Shown: positions 11,462-22,824 of the stretch, in pieces
How positions within the stretch are numbered: the stretch's first letter is position 1
Layout: every line of letters begins with the position of its first letter
NCBI GenBank assembly: GCA_963575745.1
Contig: CAUYUJ010016471.1
Location: 629,835-693,834, forward strand
Source: Prorocentrum cordatum
Lineage: Eukaryota; Sar; Dinophyceae; Prorocentrales; Prorocentraceae
Length of the DNA: 64,000 nt
Direction of reading: 5' to 3'
Made by a program: the position numbers and the translations under genes
Notes under the pieces: generated by a model
The model's database searches: none
What the model was told of the DNA's origin: nothing
What the model saw: the letters and a program-made list of their open reading frames with translations, nothing else

Positions 11462-11515
11462 CGAGGAGGCCCGCGGGGGGAGGAACACCCACCTGCGGAG
11501 GAGGCAATAGCAGCT

Positions 11516-12323
11516 GTGCGAGGAGTCGATATCAACACAGCTTCTCCGGATACGCCAGTTGAGGTCCACGGCTTGCCAGCGGCAACCGGCCCAGATGATC
11601 CAGAACCACCGACGCAGTCGGGGGCACTGCAACCTATTGCGGCCAGGGGTTCTCATGCAGATTTCATATGGAGCAAGAATGGCTCGATGCGATTTACTGC
11701 GTGCAGTCTGTCACTCAGCGAGCTGCATCACGAAATGGACTGAGCAATAGGACGTGGACCTTTTTCGTTTGATATGTCACATAAGATCCACGTCGTGGGT
11801 CGGTGACAAAATGGAGGATGTTATGATTAAGCGATATTATGATGCAGACCTCGCGAGTGATTTACGGACACATCGTAGTGCGAGTGCTAGCCGTCGAGTG
11901 ATCTGGGCTCCATGCACGCGAGCTAATCAGAGTATGGCATCGCGCAGACAAGCCTGCGTTGCCCATAGTACGCTTGAGGCGGAAATTGTTGCAGCAGATC
12001 TGGCATCGCGAACTGGGTCGCTTCCTGCCCTGTCGTATTGGGAAATATTGCTTCAAAGAAAAGTTCAATGTGCGCTCCTGGAAAATAATCGAATCGCATG
12101 TAGAGCGATTAAGGCCGGAGGTTCGATAAAATGGATGCACCTCCCGCGCGCCCACCGTGCTGATGCTGCTGCAATGTCTGAACAATTTACGCGTGGAACC
12201 GTTGCTTTGCAATGCGAACGTGCCCTGGATGAGGCTGCTGATTTCGGTGCCAAACGCTTCGCGGATCCTGCTGCGCGGGTCGAGGTTCTCTGCCTTGTTA
12301 ACATAGTTACCCACAAATTTTAG
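11516..12323 (+). pseudogene. Element 1 RNase H
   Basis: The frame at 11754-12323 (189 codons) matches copia RNase H. It has a Y-Y-D-A-D-L segment (first Asp), then S-x-S-A-S-R-R-V-I-W, S-R-R-Q-A-C-V-A-H-S-T-L-E-A-E-I-V-A-A (E-A-E metal-binding segment) and a C-terminal D-F-G-A-K-R-F. RNase H degrades the RNA strand after cDNA synthesis. It is one of the better preserved parts of element 1. The preceding frames (11516-11750) hold an R-F-T-A-C like link. It is the last standard pol domain before the unusual 3' half. Confidence 0.75.
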
Positions 12324-12693
12324 AAGGACAATCGGTACTAGGACTATCTTGCATCGATGTTCACTGATGGTCTTCCCCAGAAACCCGGGGGGACCCCCAG
12401 CCTTGAATAGGTCTGTAGGTCTGAAAGCTGCGGTGCGTCCAGGGGGCACTGTGAAGAGCGAAAAGATACATAAAAAGAAACGGGTAACCAGAAGGTCGCC
12501 AGTGACGTCCGCGCCCACAAAGCATACGGACATGACCGGAACACCCAAGGTGGATGCTGCAGTAGCCACCGAAAAAAGAACCGATGCAGCACCCGGCACA
12601 GCTTGCAGCGTTGACAACCAGAGACCCTCCGGGGTCAAGAAGGGCGGTTATATGAAAAGCTCTCAACAGCGGTAGTCACGAGAAGATAAAGAG

Positions 12694-13542
12694 ATGATGG
12701 CTATGTTCGAGATAACTGATAGTGAATCTGATGTCTCAGATAGACCAACACAGCCCATCGAGCAGGTAGATTGCATTGACATTGCCGATGTGGCTGTAGC
12801 AGAACAGGCTGTTAATGTATCAGCGCCTTCGATTGGTCAGTCAATGTCAGACCCGGCCGTTGTAGGTAAGGAGTGCAACTTAGAAAGATTGATACTTGAA
12901 TGCTGCTGTGGGCCGAACAGCAAGATAGGTGATTCAAGTAACTTCGTTGACTACTCGTGTCGGGTTGTACGATAGCCTGAAAACGAGGATATGAGAACTG
13001 AAAAAGGTAAAAATAAGACACTCGGGGATATCAAGGAGTTCCAGGGACAACACATGTCACTTTGGGCCTCGATCCCGTGCACTGGAGGCTCTCCCTGGCA
13101 GTATGTTAGCGAGGCTCACTACTTTCGCAGGGGCGACCATAGATCTCTTAGAAGGCTTCGAGGGTTCCGAACGGATTTCCGGTATCTCTTCTGAAATGTT
13201 AGGGAGATCGCGCGTGCTGTCGTTGCTGCGGGGGGTATAGCGTGTATAGAGTGGCCCAGCCAATGCATGTATTGGAAGGGCCCCCTGGTCAAAGCATTCA
13301 TGAGATAAATAGAATTGCACAAGATAGCGTTGCATGGTTGTGCGTACGGATTGAAGGATAGGAGAGGGCATATCATGAAGAAGCCGTGGACTATCGCTTC
13401 AACATCCAACGTTGCGACTAATGGTTCGGAGCACAGGTGCGATGGCACACGTGCACATGTGGAGGCGCGCGGTGAGGATTGCAAGCTCGCCGAAGAATAT
13501 TCAGAGGAGTTCGCTAAACAAGTGCATGTTGTTCTTGCGCGT
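12694..13542 (+). pseudogene. Methyltransferase-like ORF downstream of pol
   Basis: Frame 12694-12975 ends with L-E-C-C-C-G-P-N-S-K-I-G-D, resembling the glycine-containing first motif of S-adenosylmethionine-dependent cytosine methyltransferases. In-frame after one stop, 12991-13194 has W-A-S-I-P-C-T-G-G-S-P-W, like the Pro-Cys catalytic motif. About 13240-13280 encodes I-E-W-P, like the motif that supports catalysis (ENV in DNA methyltransferases). 13315-13540 continues with K-K-P-W-T-I-A-S and H-R-C-D-G. Frames change near 13200 and 13300. The domain type is known from dinoflagellate retroelements. Activity is not expected in this copy; the substrate is unknown. Confidence 0.6.
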
Positions 13543-14937
13543 GCTGCTGCATGCTCTTTCTCCTATCCTTCTTTGCATTGCCGCAACATTTGTGCCGCTG
13601 CCATTCTCGCTCGCAAGCAGGCGCAGGACCGCCCTCGGTCCCGCGCCCAAATAGCGGAGCCGCCGCATACTCGCAGCCGCGCCCCCCCCGCCAGCCGCGG
13701 GCATCATCTGTCGGCCTTCCGGCAGTCCCTCCGCCCGACCAAAAGAAACCGTGCATTCCCAACGGTGCAACCGTTTGGGATGGGCGAGATGTGCATGAAG
13801 GATAAGTGGGTTCATCGATGCAAGACCATAGGGTGCAGATACTTCGCGGGGATCACCAGGACACGATCCAAGGCTGATTCTGTAGAGGGAGATCAGCCGC
13901 CGGATGGGCCGGCAGAGGAGAGAATAGCGGCGCGGCCGATGGAGTGTTCTGAGAATTTGGATTGCCGAGACAGCGTGGACGAGAATGGCAATCACGCCGC
14001 TTCCATGCAAGATGATAATATCTGCCTACGATATGACTTCTCCACGAATTGCCCATCTGAGGTTGTGAAGAAGATAGTTGATGCGTTGGAAATCAGTGAA
14101 CCCCGAACGGCACAGCCGCAAGGGAAGCTGAAAGTGCCAGTTATGGACACATCGGAACATTACCCGAAGAGAACGGACGACGCAGAATGAGTATTAAGGA
14201 CATTCAGAAGGTGAGCCGGAAACAAGCGAGGTCAAGTCCCATGGAAGATATACTACCAGAAAATGGACCAACGTTGAATTGCAGCACGCGTACCATTTGG
14301 AGCCCGACCAGGACGACGAATAATTTCTTTGCGATGAGAAGGTGCCGCAAATGCGTCGCGGACAATGGCTACAGCAGAACGTCATGATGCGTAATGGCCT
14401 CTCACATTCATGGACAGATGATACTGTTGTGGCTCGCTGGCACGCAATGAAGAGGTGGAGTCTACAAATGAATCAGTCGTGCAGCGTTTGTAGTAAACTA
14501 TCCGTTGATCCGTGGACTGTTTTCTGGACAACATGCAAGCCAGACTCTGAAGGGAGCTTCGGGGGCAATTTTGAAGGTCCGCCTCCAGTATCAGCGCAGA
14601 TCAAAGAATGGCAGCATTTTCAATCGCATGTTCATCCTTGCACTACGTTGAGATGTAGATTTTTCCCCGGGCCCTCCAGGGGATCCGATGAGCAAGCCTG
14701 TTCGTTGCTGTGACCGTGGAGAGATAATTGGACCTGTGCTATGAACTGCCAAAGCCTTTTACGTGGCTGGTGCAGGTTACTTTTGTCACCGTTAAAGCTA
14801 TGGACAGATGGACTGGTAAGGCTGTTTTCATGAACGTTTGGGGACCATCTAAGAATAGGCCCTCACACAGCCCTGCTGTTGACGGCTGGGGGACTTATTT
14901 TGCACTCCCAGTTGTCAAAGGGGAGCCGAAAGTTTAA
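13543..14937 (+). pseudogene. Unrecognised ORFs after the methyltransferase
   Basis: The frame of 13315-14190 continues past the methyltransferase with a basic alanine/proline-rich stretch and an acidic C-terminus. It is followed by 14187-14387, 14342-14713 and 14728-14937 in different frames. 14342-14713 encodes a tryptophan- and cysteine-containing segment (C-S-V-C, W-T-V-F-W), which may be structured. No family recognised. The hairpin at 14108-14118 is read in-frame. Confidence 0.35.
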
Positions 14938-15322
14938 ATGAATGTCATCTCCCAGGCGACGATTGGGAACGCCCTGAATGATCCCCACTGCGGAGGCGAT
15001 GATCAGGGATAACCTCAAACCAAGAAGGCTAAACTCCGCCCAACGACACAGTCGCCTGAGAAGGGAGAGACGCTCCTGAGAGAAGACAGTGCGTTGACCC
15101 GAAAGGTCAACTCTCCATTCATGCGCATGGGCGACGAGGAAGGTCAATTGCCCGTTAAGGTGGCGAAGTTCGAGTCTCCCATGAACGTTAACACAGACAC
15201 TGCTTTTTCGGACATCACACTTTCAGATCCGCCCGCGGGCGCTCCGGGGGGAGCTAGTTCTTCGAACTCCGGTGCCTGGTGCGGCGCTTCGAGCGGGAGT
15301 GCTTCTTCTGGACCCCCCGGCA

Positions 15323-15335
15323 CCGGCACAGCCGG
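15323..15335 (+). repeat. 13-nt hairpin at a reading-frame junction
   Basis: CCGGC-ACA-GCCGG, preceded by GGCA. Upstream coding is in the frame of 15094, downstream coding in the frame of 15272, a net +1 shift. Removing 13 nt fits and removing 11 does not. Confidence 0.55.
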
Positions 15336-16039
15336 GGGTTGGGGATCGCGGTCAAATACCAGACCCGGCGGCGGAAATGACGGGCGGAACCCGCGCGGCC
15401 CTAACGAGGGCGGAGGAGGAGATCAGCTTCCTGATCCTCGACCACCTGACCCCCCCCGAAATTTGGAACGCACTGCAGCACAGGCATCGAATTGGGGCCA
15501 GCACAGCCGCACCCCTGCCAAACAGCGAAGTGACTGACGAATGGCTTCGTTGCATCAGAGATATTTCAATGCTGTATGCTGACGTGGTAAATCCTTCCCT
15601 TGCGAACTCACTTGCATGGCTTCAATGCCAGCAGTGTTGTCAAGCCATCACAATAATGGCGGAAGTGCATGGGCATGGTTGGATTCCCTACAGCGGTGAG
15701 GATTTGGCCGCTTTGATGAGGAGTGGCAGGTCTCCAAGAGATTTCTTTCGACTTTTGAAACAGAGCACTCACATAGGAAATCAGTACTTGGGTGCCGTCA
15801 TGCATCTTATTGCTGACCCTACGCGCACATTCAGCGATGCAAAGAACAAGAGGCTCGGCCCCGGTGCAAGCCCACAATCTTTTATGAGGGATCATCTCTT
15901 TGGATCGGAGGTAGATATTAAATGCGGAGCATGCGGACCAACGCTCCTGGAATTGATCAAGAAGGAAAACGTGTGGAACAATCAGGTTTCCGGCCGTATG
16001 GCTAATTTCAGGCCAGGGGAAAATGCGCCAATCCAGTAT

Positions 16040-16098
16040 GTATGTATATATATATATTGGACCATAACTGATTGCTGATGCTGATTACAATATCACAG
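16040..16098 (+). other. Predicted spliceosomal intron, 59 nt
   Basis: Donor GTATGTATAT at 16040, AT-rich body, branch-like TGCTGAT/GCTGATTAC, acceptor ATATCACAG ending at 16098. Splicing joins ...CAG TAT to GAC TCC, keeping codon phase and linking the upstream frame 2 with the downstream frame 1. Confidence 0.65.
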
Positions 16099-17162
16099 GA
16101 CTCCCAGGGCCCAGGAGCGAAACGGAAGAACGCTGAGCCTGAGAAGTTGGTGGCATTGCTAGGGAAATTCTACGAGACAGCTGAGAGGATGATCGATGAA
16201 GCTGACAAACGTTCCAAGTCAGGAGGTATTCAGATATTCTATGTTGGTGGAGATCACAGATGCTGGCAATCCGAGAGTGGATCAGTCAAAATGAACCAAA
16301 TATGGGATGATATTGCTACTTTGTTGTGGGCGCGCATGAATCAGCGCATCGAACGGTGCCCGGTCGCAGGTATTCAGCCCAAAATTTGGACGGCGCATGT
16401 TTATATCGGAAACTTCGCCACACTATGAATGATGGATACCACTTTGTCGACAAACATGAGTCATGCAATTTGGGCGAAGACGGTCAAACTGTCGATGTCC
16501 AAGGAGGTGAGTTGATGGCCGATCACATGATGAAAGCAGCTCGTTTAGCAGCCTGGTTCGCTTGCCAACCCCCTGGCGGCTCAGCCGCTTTGGGGTGGAC
16601 TTGCAACAACGACCTGCGAGGAGATGGTTGCGCGAAGATTGAAGCTACCTTTGAGGAGCATGTCATGCATTGGACAAACTGGTGCCCTACCGAGGGCGCC
16701 GCTCCTGTCTCGATGTTGGAAACGCTCCCATTTGCTGATCCGGCCACAACAGTTTCTCTACATTCTGATGGGTCAGGAGATGGAGCGAAGCATTCCCTGT
16801 TCTCGCCAGAGTGGACAGAGTTTATGTCGAAGGAAAGTAGTACTGAGAAATACTTGAGATGGGACGAGTACCATTACTTCCTAGAGAGGAGCTTGCCTTA
16901 CATACCTGGCATGCCTCCTGAGGGACGAACCATGCGCCGCGTTGGAGAAAATGTCCTCGTTGATCAGTTTATGCAGGACACGATAGAAGCATTGGATGAA
17001 TCTCGGCCGCTCTTTTCCTCACCTGCTAATCTTACCCAGCGAATTGCTCGGCGAGACTCCAAGGCCCAGTTCTCGCCGAGGCAGGATGATCACTTGCGTC
17101 AGCGTAAGAAGAAGTACCCACCGGTTGACGACAACGATGGTGTTCGCAGATGACCAGTCAAG

Positions 17163-17579
17163 TTGTTGCATCACACCACGATTGCGTTGATTGGTAAAGA
17201 TGGAGAGCAAAATCCACAGAGCATGTCTTTGAAACCCTTGAATGCTAGGGAGTTTGTTCAACGCCTCTACAGTGAGAATAATCTGCGGCCAGGCGAGAGT
17301 TATGATGATTTGATTTCCAAGCTAAAGAACAACGAGACACTATATAGTAATCGATTGTGCGCCGCATCAAACGGAGATGCATGGCTGGCGGAACAACTGC
17401 TTCAGGAAAGCACCAAGCGACCAATTTTGCGCAGAATGCGCGAGTCCAAATTGGGCCAAGTTCTTTGTCACAAGACGCGACCGCACAGCGCCCGGGGAAC
17501 CAAGGACAAATGCCGACCGCGCTGCGTGGAAGAAAGCAGCGATTGTAGTGCGCAACGAAAAGCAGGAGTGTCCAGTTGA
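17163..17579 (+). CDS. Unrecognised ORF, about 138 codons
   Basis: Begins near the end of the previous ORF and is open from 17163 to 17579. The predicted protein is charged and mostly helical in composition (N-L-R-P-G-E-S-Y-D-D-L-I-S-K-L). Its cysteine-rich C-terminal part (CRPRCVEESSDC) could be out-of-frame sequence: another frame over 17377-17580 gives C-A-E-C-A and looks equally plausible. No family recognised. Confidence 0.35.
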   Translation: MLHHTTIALIGKDGEQNPQSMSLKPLNAREFVQRLYSENNLRPGESYDDLISKLKNNETLYSNRLCAASNGDAWLAEQLLQESTKRPILRRMRESKLGQVLCHKTRPHSARGTKDKCRPRCVEESSDCSAQRKAGVSS

Positions 17580-19442
17580 CGCTGCCCCCCAAGGTTACTG
17601 ATGATGAATTATCAGAACTAGTTGCCGGTAAGAATTGGGCAAGGCAGCCCTTCGGAACATCCATCGGGGCGCTTCATTCGATTCTCGAAGGGTATCAGGC
17701 CCTTCCTTCCGACCCGGAATACGGGGGACATGTGAAGAAGACGAACCTCAGAATATGCTCTTTTGCAGACCCGGATGACAATCTTGCGACTCACCTAACA
17801 TATACAATGGCGGAAGAAACTTTCTGTGATGGATACTGGAATATTGTAGAAATAGTGTTTTGGAGTTATCCGAGGCCTGTTGCTGGCGATGGCGGTCCGA
17901 CGCAACAATGCACGACGGATAATGGTCAAGTTGTGATGAGTAAAATACGCATTTATCATTGGAGCCCCGCTGCGTTGCAGACGCATGGGAACGGATCTTG
18001 GACGATCGTGCGACACTTGTTGCGTGAAGGTGAAGCACTTGATAAACATTTCAATCTTGGACGATTGAGGAGTCAAGAAAGAGTTGCTTTGATAAATAAA
18101 GTCAGAGACTAGCAGTGTGAGTGGGTCCCTGATTCATCGCCGATCGAATGGCAGGAAAACACTTCACCATACCTCGAGCATGACCCGACGATGGGGAATA
18201 TTTGGGTACACTTGGAGAGCAAAGGGCGCAAACTCAATTTTGCGCGCCCGTTCCCGGATGCAGCGGAGGAGAGAGGGGCCAGTAGGCCCAGAGACAAAGG
18301 GGGGCTAAGGCCATGCCACCGGCACAGCCGGCGGGCGGGCCTGTCCCTCGCGAGTCTAAGCAGCCTCCGCGCTTTGAAGAGTTTCAGGGACCCAAACCTC
18401 CGCCTCCGAAGCCTGCCAGACCCCCCGTGCCTCCGATTCCTGAGGGCCAGAGGGGCACGACGGCTGATGAGTCCAATAATGCACAACAGGAACAGGATTT
18501 GCCCCCTACGGCACCGCCGCCAGGGGGCAGACATCGTTGGGAACCGTTGTCGGGCAATGCGGCGAAGCCGCCCATTCCTCCTCCCACGCCTGCCCCTAGA
18601 GCAGTGGCTAAGGAGCGGGATGCCAGTCAGACTCCAATGAGGGCGCCTAAGGCGGCACCGCCAGGTATACGCCATCCTCCTCCTCCTCCTCCTAGATGGG
18701 CCCCCGCTGAGAAGGGGGGGGGGGGGGGGGGCGCCTCCTGCGAAAGCAGACGTGCCGGCCGTTAAGAGCCCAAGGGTTCTGCCTATACCTCCCAGACCTC
18801 CCCCGAAGGATCCGCCAAGATTGGATTCTCAACGCGGTGATCGTGAGTCTGCTCCTCAGTCAGAGGCACAGCCCATGCGGTTTGGCACGGGTGAAGTTGG
18901 CCCGAAGTTCACGAGGGCATTTGTTTCAGAAGCGCTCGGAACTCTTCAAAAGGACTTCTGAGCCTCCTTCAGAAGGGGCCGACCTGTTTGCAAGACTGAC
19001 CAGTTTTGCCGCTGCAGAGGAGTTATGTCGGATTGATTTGTCGCTGCTGAAGGGCGAAGTTCCAAGCGGTGATCCTGTGGCAGAAGTTGTGAAGTTATTA
19101 AGAATCTTTTTGCGCATGCATTTTGGGCCGCAGTCAAGCCGAACGCACCTGTCGCTTCGCAATGAAATTACGTTCCTTTGGCGAATGCGCCCTGGGCGCA
19201 CAGGTGACGATCACGTTCGGGATCTCACGGTCGAAGAGGCAATTTTTCTGAAGGATGACATGCGAACTTGGGCGCATCGCTACTTGAACCAAGCGAGAGA
19301 AAAGAGAAATGAACCATCTGAGTATTCATTGCCATACAAAAAATGGGCCCATTGTTTGCGCTATTCTCTTCTGCCTCGATACCCGGAATTTATTGCTGCA
19401 GAAATCCCATATGCGAGCGCGATTCTCGACCTTGCAGCATGA
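17576..19442 (+). pseudogene. Unrecognised ORF with a proline-rich middle
   Basis: Frame 2 is open at 17576-18112 and, past one TAG, continues to about 18319 with a globular-looking sequence (W-V-P-D-S-S-P-I-E-W). At the hairpin 18320-18330 the reading moves to frame 1 (to 18765), which is strongly proline-rich (P-P-P-P-K-P-A-R-P-P-V-P-P). An 18-base G run (18714-18731) then shifts it to frame 2 (18752-18961). A helical, charged domain follows in frame 0 (to 19442). Such a proline-rich linker between two globular parts fits a structural polyprotein, but no domain is recognised. Confidence 0.5.
18320..18330 (+). repeat. 11-nt hairpin whose removal restores frame
   Basis: CGGCACAGCCG preceded by CAC, as at 4104. 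Upstream frame (18191 series) and downstream proline-rich frame (18313 series) both look coding. Deleting 18320-18330 gives CAC|GCG and makes them one frame. Confidence 0.75.
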
Positions 19443-19613
19443 ACGGGCACAGCTGGGGCCAACGTCGGCGAGGGGGGAGGGGCGCGGACCCCCGCGGTTG
19501 AGGGGCCTCCCGGCAAAGAGGACGGCGGGCCGAGCGCAGACGATTCGCAGACGGAGAGGGATCCAAACGACAATAGACTAAGAATTCCCTTCCCTCGGGA
19601 ACAGCAATTTCTA

Positions 19614-21070
19614 ATGCGCGGAGAAGATGCGGATGTGGACGCGAGTCCTGCTGCTGAGAATTTATTATTGCGCGCGAGTATCCCACCGGCGCCAGATCAT
19701 AAGCAGCTCCGTCCTGAGGAGCGAGATTTTCCAGGTCGGGCTAGGAACGTTTGCCGCGCGACATTGAATATCGACGGAGAACCCTTGTATTTTACATCGC
19801 AGCAGCGAGAGAACGCTCGAGAGGAAACGAGCGACGAGGTGCGAAAGCAGGCTACTGAAGCCCACAGGGCTGGTCCAGCACCCCCGCACATTACGGCTGT
19901 TCGCGGGCGTACCTATAACACAATCAAGGACAACGCACGATTGGCACAAGACCCCTTATTTGCGACGCTCGGTGAAATAGAAGCAGATGAGTCTGGGTCT
20001 GCGCTCAAATTTCTGAAAGCAGAATTCGATTCGGATGGCCGACCAGACTCTCTTCCGCAGGAGGCTTAGAACGCACTCATTCCATTGGTAATACCGAATG
20101 GCGCCGCCAGCGCAGCCGAGGAAGCGGAGGCAAACATCCTGAATAATAACCGCGGTACTGCCATGCTAGGAAGCGCAGACTTCTGGCGGAAGCGCAGTCA
20201 CCGGTCTCGCACACAAGCACAATCCATAGGTGAGAGCTTGGTGTACTTGGAGAGACATTGTGCTGAGTGCGCCCGATCATCGGGTGGGTGGGTATATGCG
20301 GGTGATCTTAGCAAGAAAATGATGACATATGGAATCTCACATGCCACTACTGCTTACGCCACGCATGCTTTTACAATGCTGCCATCAGGAGAGTCTCGGT
20401 CTCCGATCTGATGATATTATGATCATCGAAGGAACAGATATATCTACACAATGGAAATCGTTCCTGACCCCCGACGCCTCACACGATACAGTCGTCGATG
20501 AGCAAGCGGGAATCGAGTCATCAATCTCGACAGCTGAAAGGGCCACCAAGCTCATTCCATTGTTCTTTCGCAAATGTCAGGGACACTCTTGTTTTGCTCA
20601 CAGCCTTGAGCGCATGCATGCCCCCTGCGAGTTTGGGATGGCGCGGCGTCACGGACACTTGTTGCACGTTACGCCCATAGAGGCTATATAGGAATCGACT
20701 CTTGGAAGTGGAATCATCAGATACCCGAGTAAGCACAATGGATTGTGCAAGGCGCCAGATTACGGCATTCTCAGATTGATACCAACGAAGCATGAATTTC
20801 TCCAAGAGCATGCGCAGCATATTCCTCACTGGCTCAGCCAGCGGAAGGACGGTGAAGCCCCACCCATCAGGGCGCACCAGGCTGAGGGCGCTATTTCTGT
20901 TGGCGGTGGATTACCCACTAATGGACGGCGGCCTCGAACAATCGCCCCACATTCATGGGGCATTGAGGCTGCGCACAATGAGAATTGGTCATGCGTTATC
21001 GGTTTGTTGTTGTTTTTTAATTAAAAACCGGAAGGGTATTGTCTCTCCTTCGATGCCGCATCTGTCGTGA
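19614..21070 (+). pseudogene. Series of short unrecognised ORFs
   Basis: Plus-strand frames at 19614-20069 (151 codons, charged), 20085-20411, 20329-20691 and 20743-21024 overlap or nearly abut, as expected for one long frame broken by indels. The first contains Q-Q-R-E-N-A-R-E-E-T-S-D-E, typical of a helical linker. Nothing is recognised. The hairpin CTGGC-TCA-GCCAG is at 20829-20841. The stretch 21071-21567 has only weak frames. Confidence 0.35.
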
Positions 21071-21567
21071 TGGGTCTTTCGTAACGACAGGTGAAGCACG
21101 TTATAATATTATTTCTCGAATCGCACAATTGTCGGCGATTTGCCGGGTAGGCATAAACCATTAGGCGCAGATGGTGTGGACCTTGGTCTTCTCCCAAGAG
21201 TGATCTGCATGGGAAGCTGCCTTCTCGCCTGATGCCACGTGGACGTGGATTTTCTCTGATGAGGATGCAATTGGCTCCAGACGATCCATTCTCCCTGATT
21301 GAAGAAAAGGACAGTGTAATGCAGAAGCCGTGGACTGATGACGGCAGATACATATGTGCGAATTGCCATGCTGTAAGAGCAGGCTTGGGACATTGTTGAT
21401 ATTGCCACGTCGCGGTCGAATGTCAGAGCGAATTATCTGCAGAAGCCGGCCGAACATGCGTTGTCTACTGCCTGGGCGCCACTGGGCCTTGAGCCGCGTC
21501 CGGAGAAACTCCTGAGATAAGAGAACCGGTCCAAGGCCATTCTTCCTAGACTCATAGACTAAGAGCG

Positions 21568-22824
21568 ATGAAGAAAAGCTCTGCTGATGCTTCAGACAAT
21601 CTGACCAAGGTTGAACAGCCTCAACATAAGGGAGCTCTTGATGAGCCAGCCCGTAAAATGGTGGCATCGGCTGGAGGGACATGCGTTGTTTCGACGCCAG
21701 GAACTGTTCCTTCATGGTGCCCCAGCAGCGCATCGGCACAGCCGCCGGCGCGACTTGAACCTTTCTCCCAGTATCTTGAACCCTTGAAGCTTAGATTTCT
21801 TGATTGGTTGAAACGCAAACATGGGGATGATGGTCGCCCCACTGCTGCCCAACGGTGGCCGCGCATGTGGACACCTGACCTTGACCAGTACGCTCGCCCC
21901 ACGAAATGTTCTGCACTTGCTGTGTTTGGTTGGGATCACGATAGCGTGGATCTTATACAACCGGAGGTGGGCCGGGTTCAGTGGGAAAAAGAAATGGAGG
22001 AGAGGGGAGTTGTTATTCCGACGCTGCAAATATTAATTGACTTTTTTGGAGCGGTGAACCAAGCGCTCGCAGTCACCACTCTTGGAGATATTGACTTTCA
22101 AATTGTTGTTGATCTTCATCGCCGGCCAAGCCGTGGCGATGATGCGATTGTACAACGCGAAGAGAAGGTTGAAAGGTCAAATGGTGTTTCCAACGTATAC
22201 AGTGCACAGCGTCACACGATGATTCTTGCAGAGAGGGACTTGCCTTTTTGGCTTGATTTAATATCGATTTCTGATTGTGTGAGCGGTTACAAACATGACA
22301 ACGACACATATGAGAGGTCAGATGTCATTAGAGTTGCAACGCAGTTTGTTCTTGGGTACTCAGCGATTGACCCAAACGCAAGGCAATTGCATTCTGACGT
22401 GATTCATGAAGCGCCTCCAGGCTTAGGAGAGCTCGTATATCATATTTGGGATCAGCCGTTCAACCGTATCCCCGTCCACGGAAGACGGGGAAGGGTTCTT
22501 TTAGCTGTGCGCGAGATGATATGATCATTCATGCCTGCGGGGACTTTTATTGCGTTTCCCAGGTATGCAGCGCACTCCGATATCTGATCAATCCTTGGGA
22601 TGCTTATGTTCTGGATTGTCGAATCCGATCAGCAATCGAAGCATGCGATGTGCTTGATAACTGGCTTGAGGGCTCTGGAACTGAGGTTTCCAAGACCGCG
22701 CGAGATAATTGCTCCAGTATTCATGAGACCATTGTCTTCATTAGTACGTTGACGGATCAACCACAATGTGTCAAATTGTCTCGCGACTGGTCTGTTCGGA
22801 GATTTCAATACCAATGACGCTATC
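21568..22824 (+). pseudogene. Unrecognised 318-codon ORF and continuation
   Basis: ATG at 21568 opens the longest single frame of element 1's 3' half (to 22524). Its amino-acid mix looks like a folded protein (W-P-R-M-W-T-P-D-L, L-A-V-F-G-W-D-H-D, L-P-F-W-L-D-L-I). Near 22510 the frame shifts and a further segment with I-H-A-C-G-D-F-Y-C-V-S is open to 22817. No family recognised. It could be an envelope-like or other accessory protein of the element, but I see no signal peptide or membrane segment. The hairpin at 21734 is read in-frame. Confidence 0.45.

Larger units (their letters stand above)
15094..17153 (+). pseudogene. Large unrecognised ORF with a predicted intron
   Basis: Four adjoining frames read as one protein of about 650 residues. 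Frame 1 (15094 to about 15320) is serine/glycine-rich. Frame 2 (about 15336-16039) is a well-mixed, globular-looking sequence. Frame 1 again (16099-16428) is reached by removing a 59-nt intron at 16040-16098. Frame 0 (about 16430-17153) ends with a basic tail. The switch near 15323-15335 coincides with the hairpin CCGGCACAGCCGG; the last switch near 16430 is a simple indel. Composition is far from the surrounding GC-rich noise, so I take it as coding. I recognise no domain. It lies in the 3' accessory half of element 1. Confidence 0.5.

Noticed and set aside
13252-13262. TGGCCCAGCCA as a family A hairpin
   Set aside because: It lies in the conserved methyltransferase-like I-E-W-P segment, so the bases are explained by the protein. 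The loop also differs.
15094-17153. Bacterial or viral insertion
   Set aside because: Flanks, hairpins and the intron all tie it to element 1; no bacterial ribosome sites or operon spacing.
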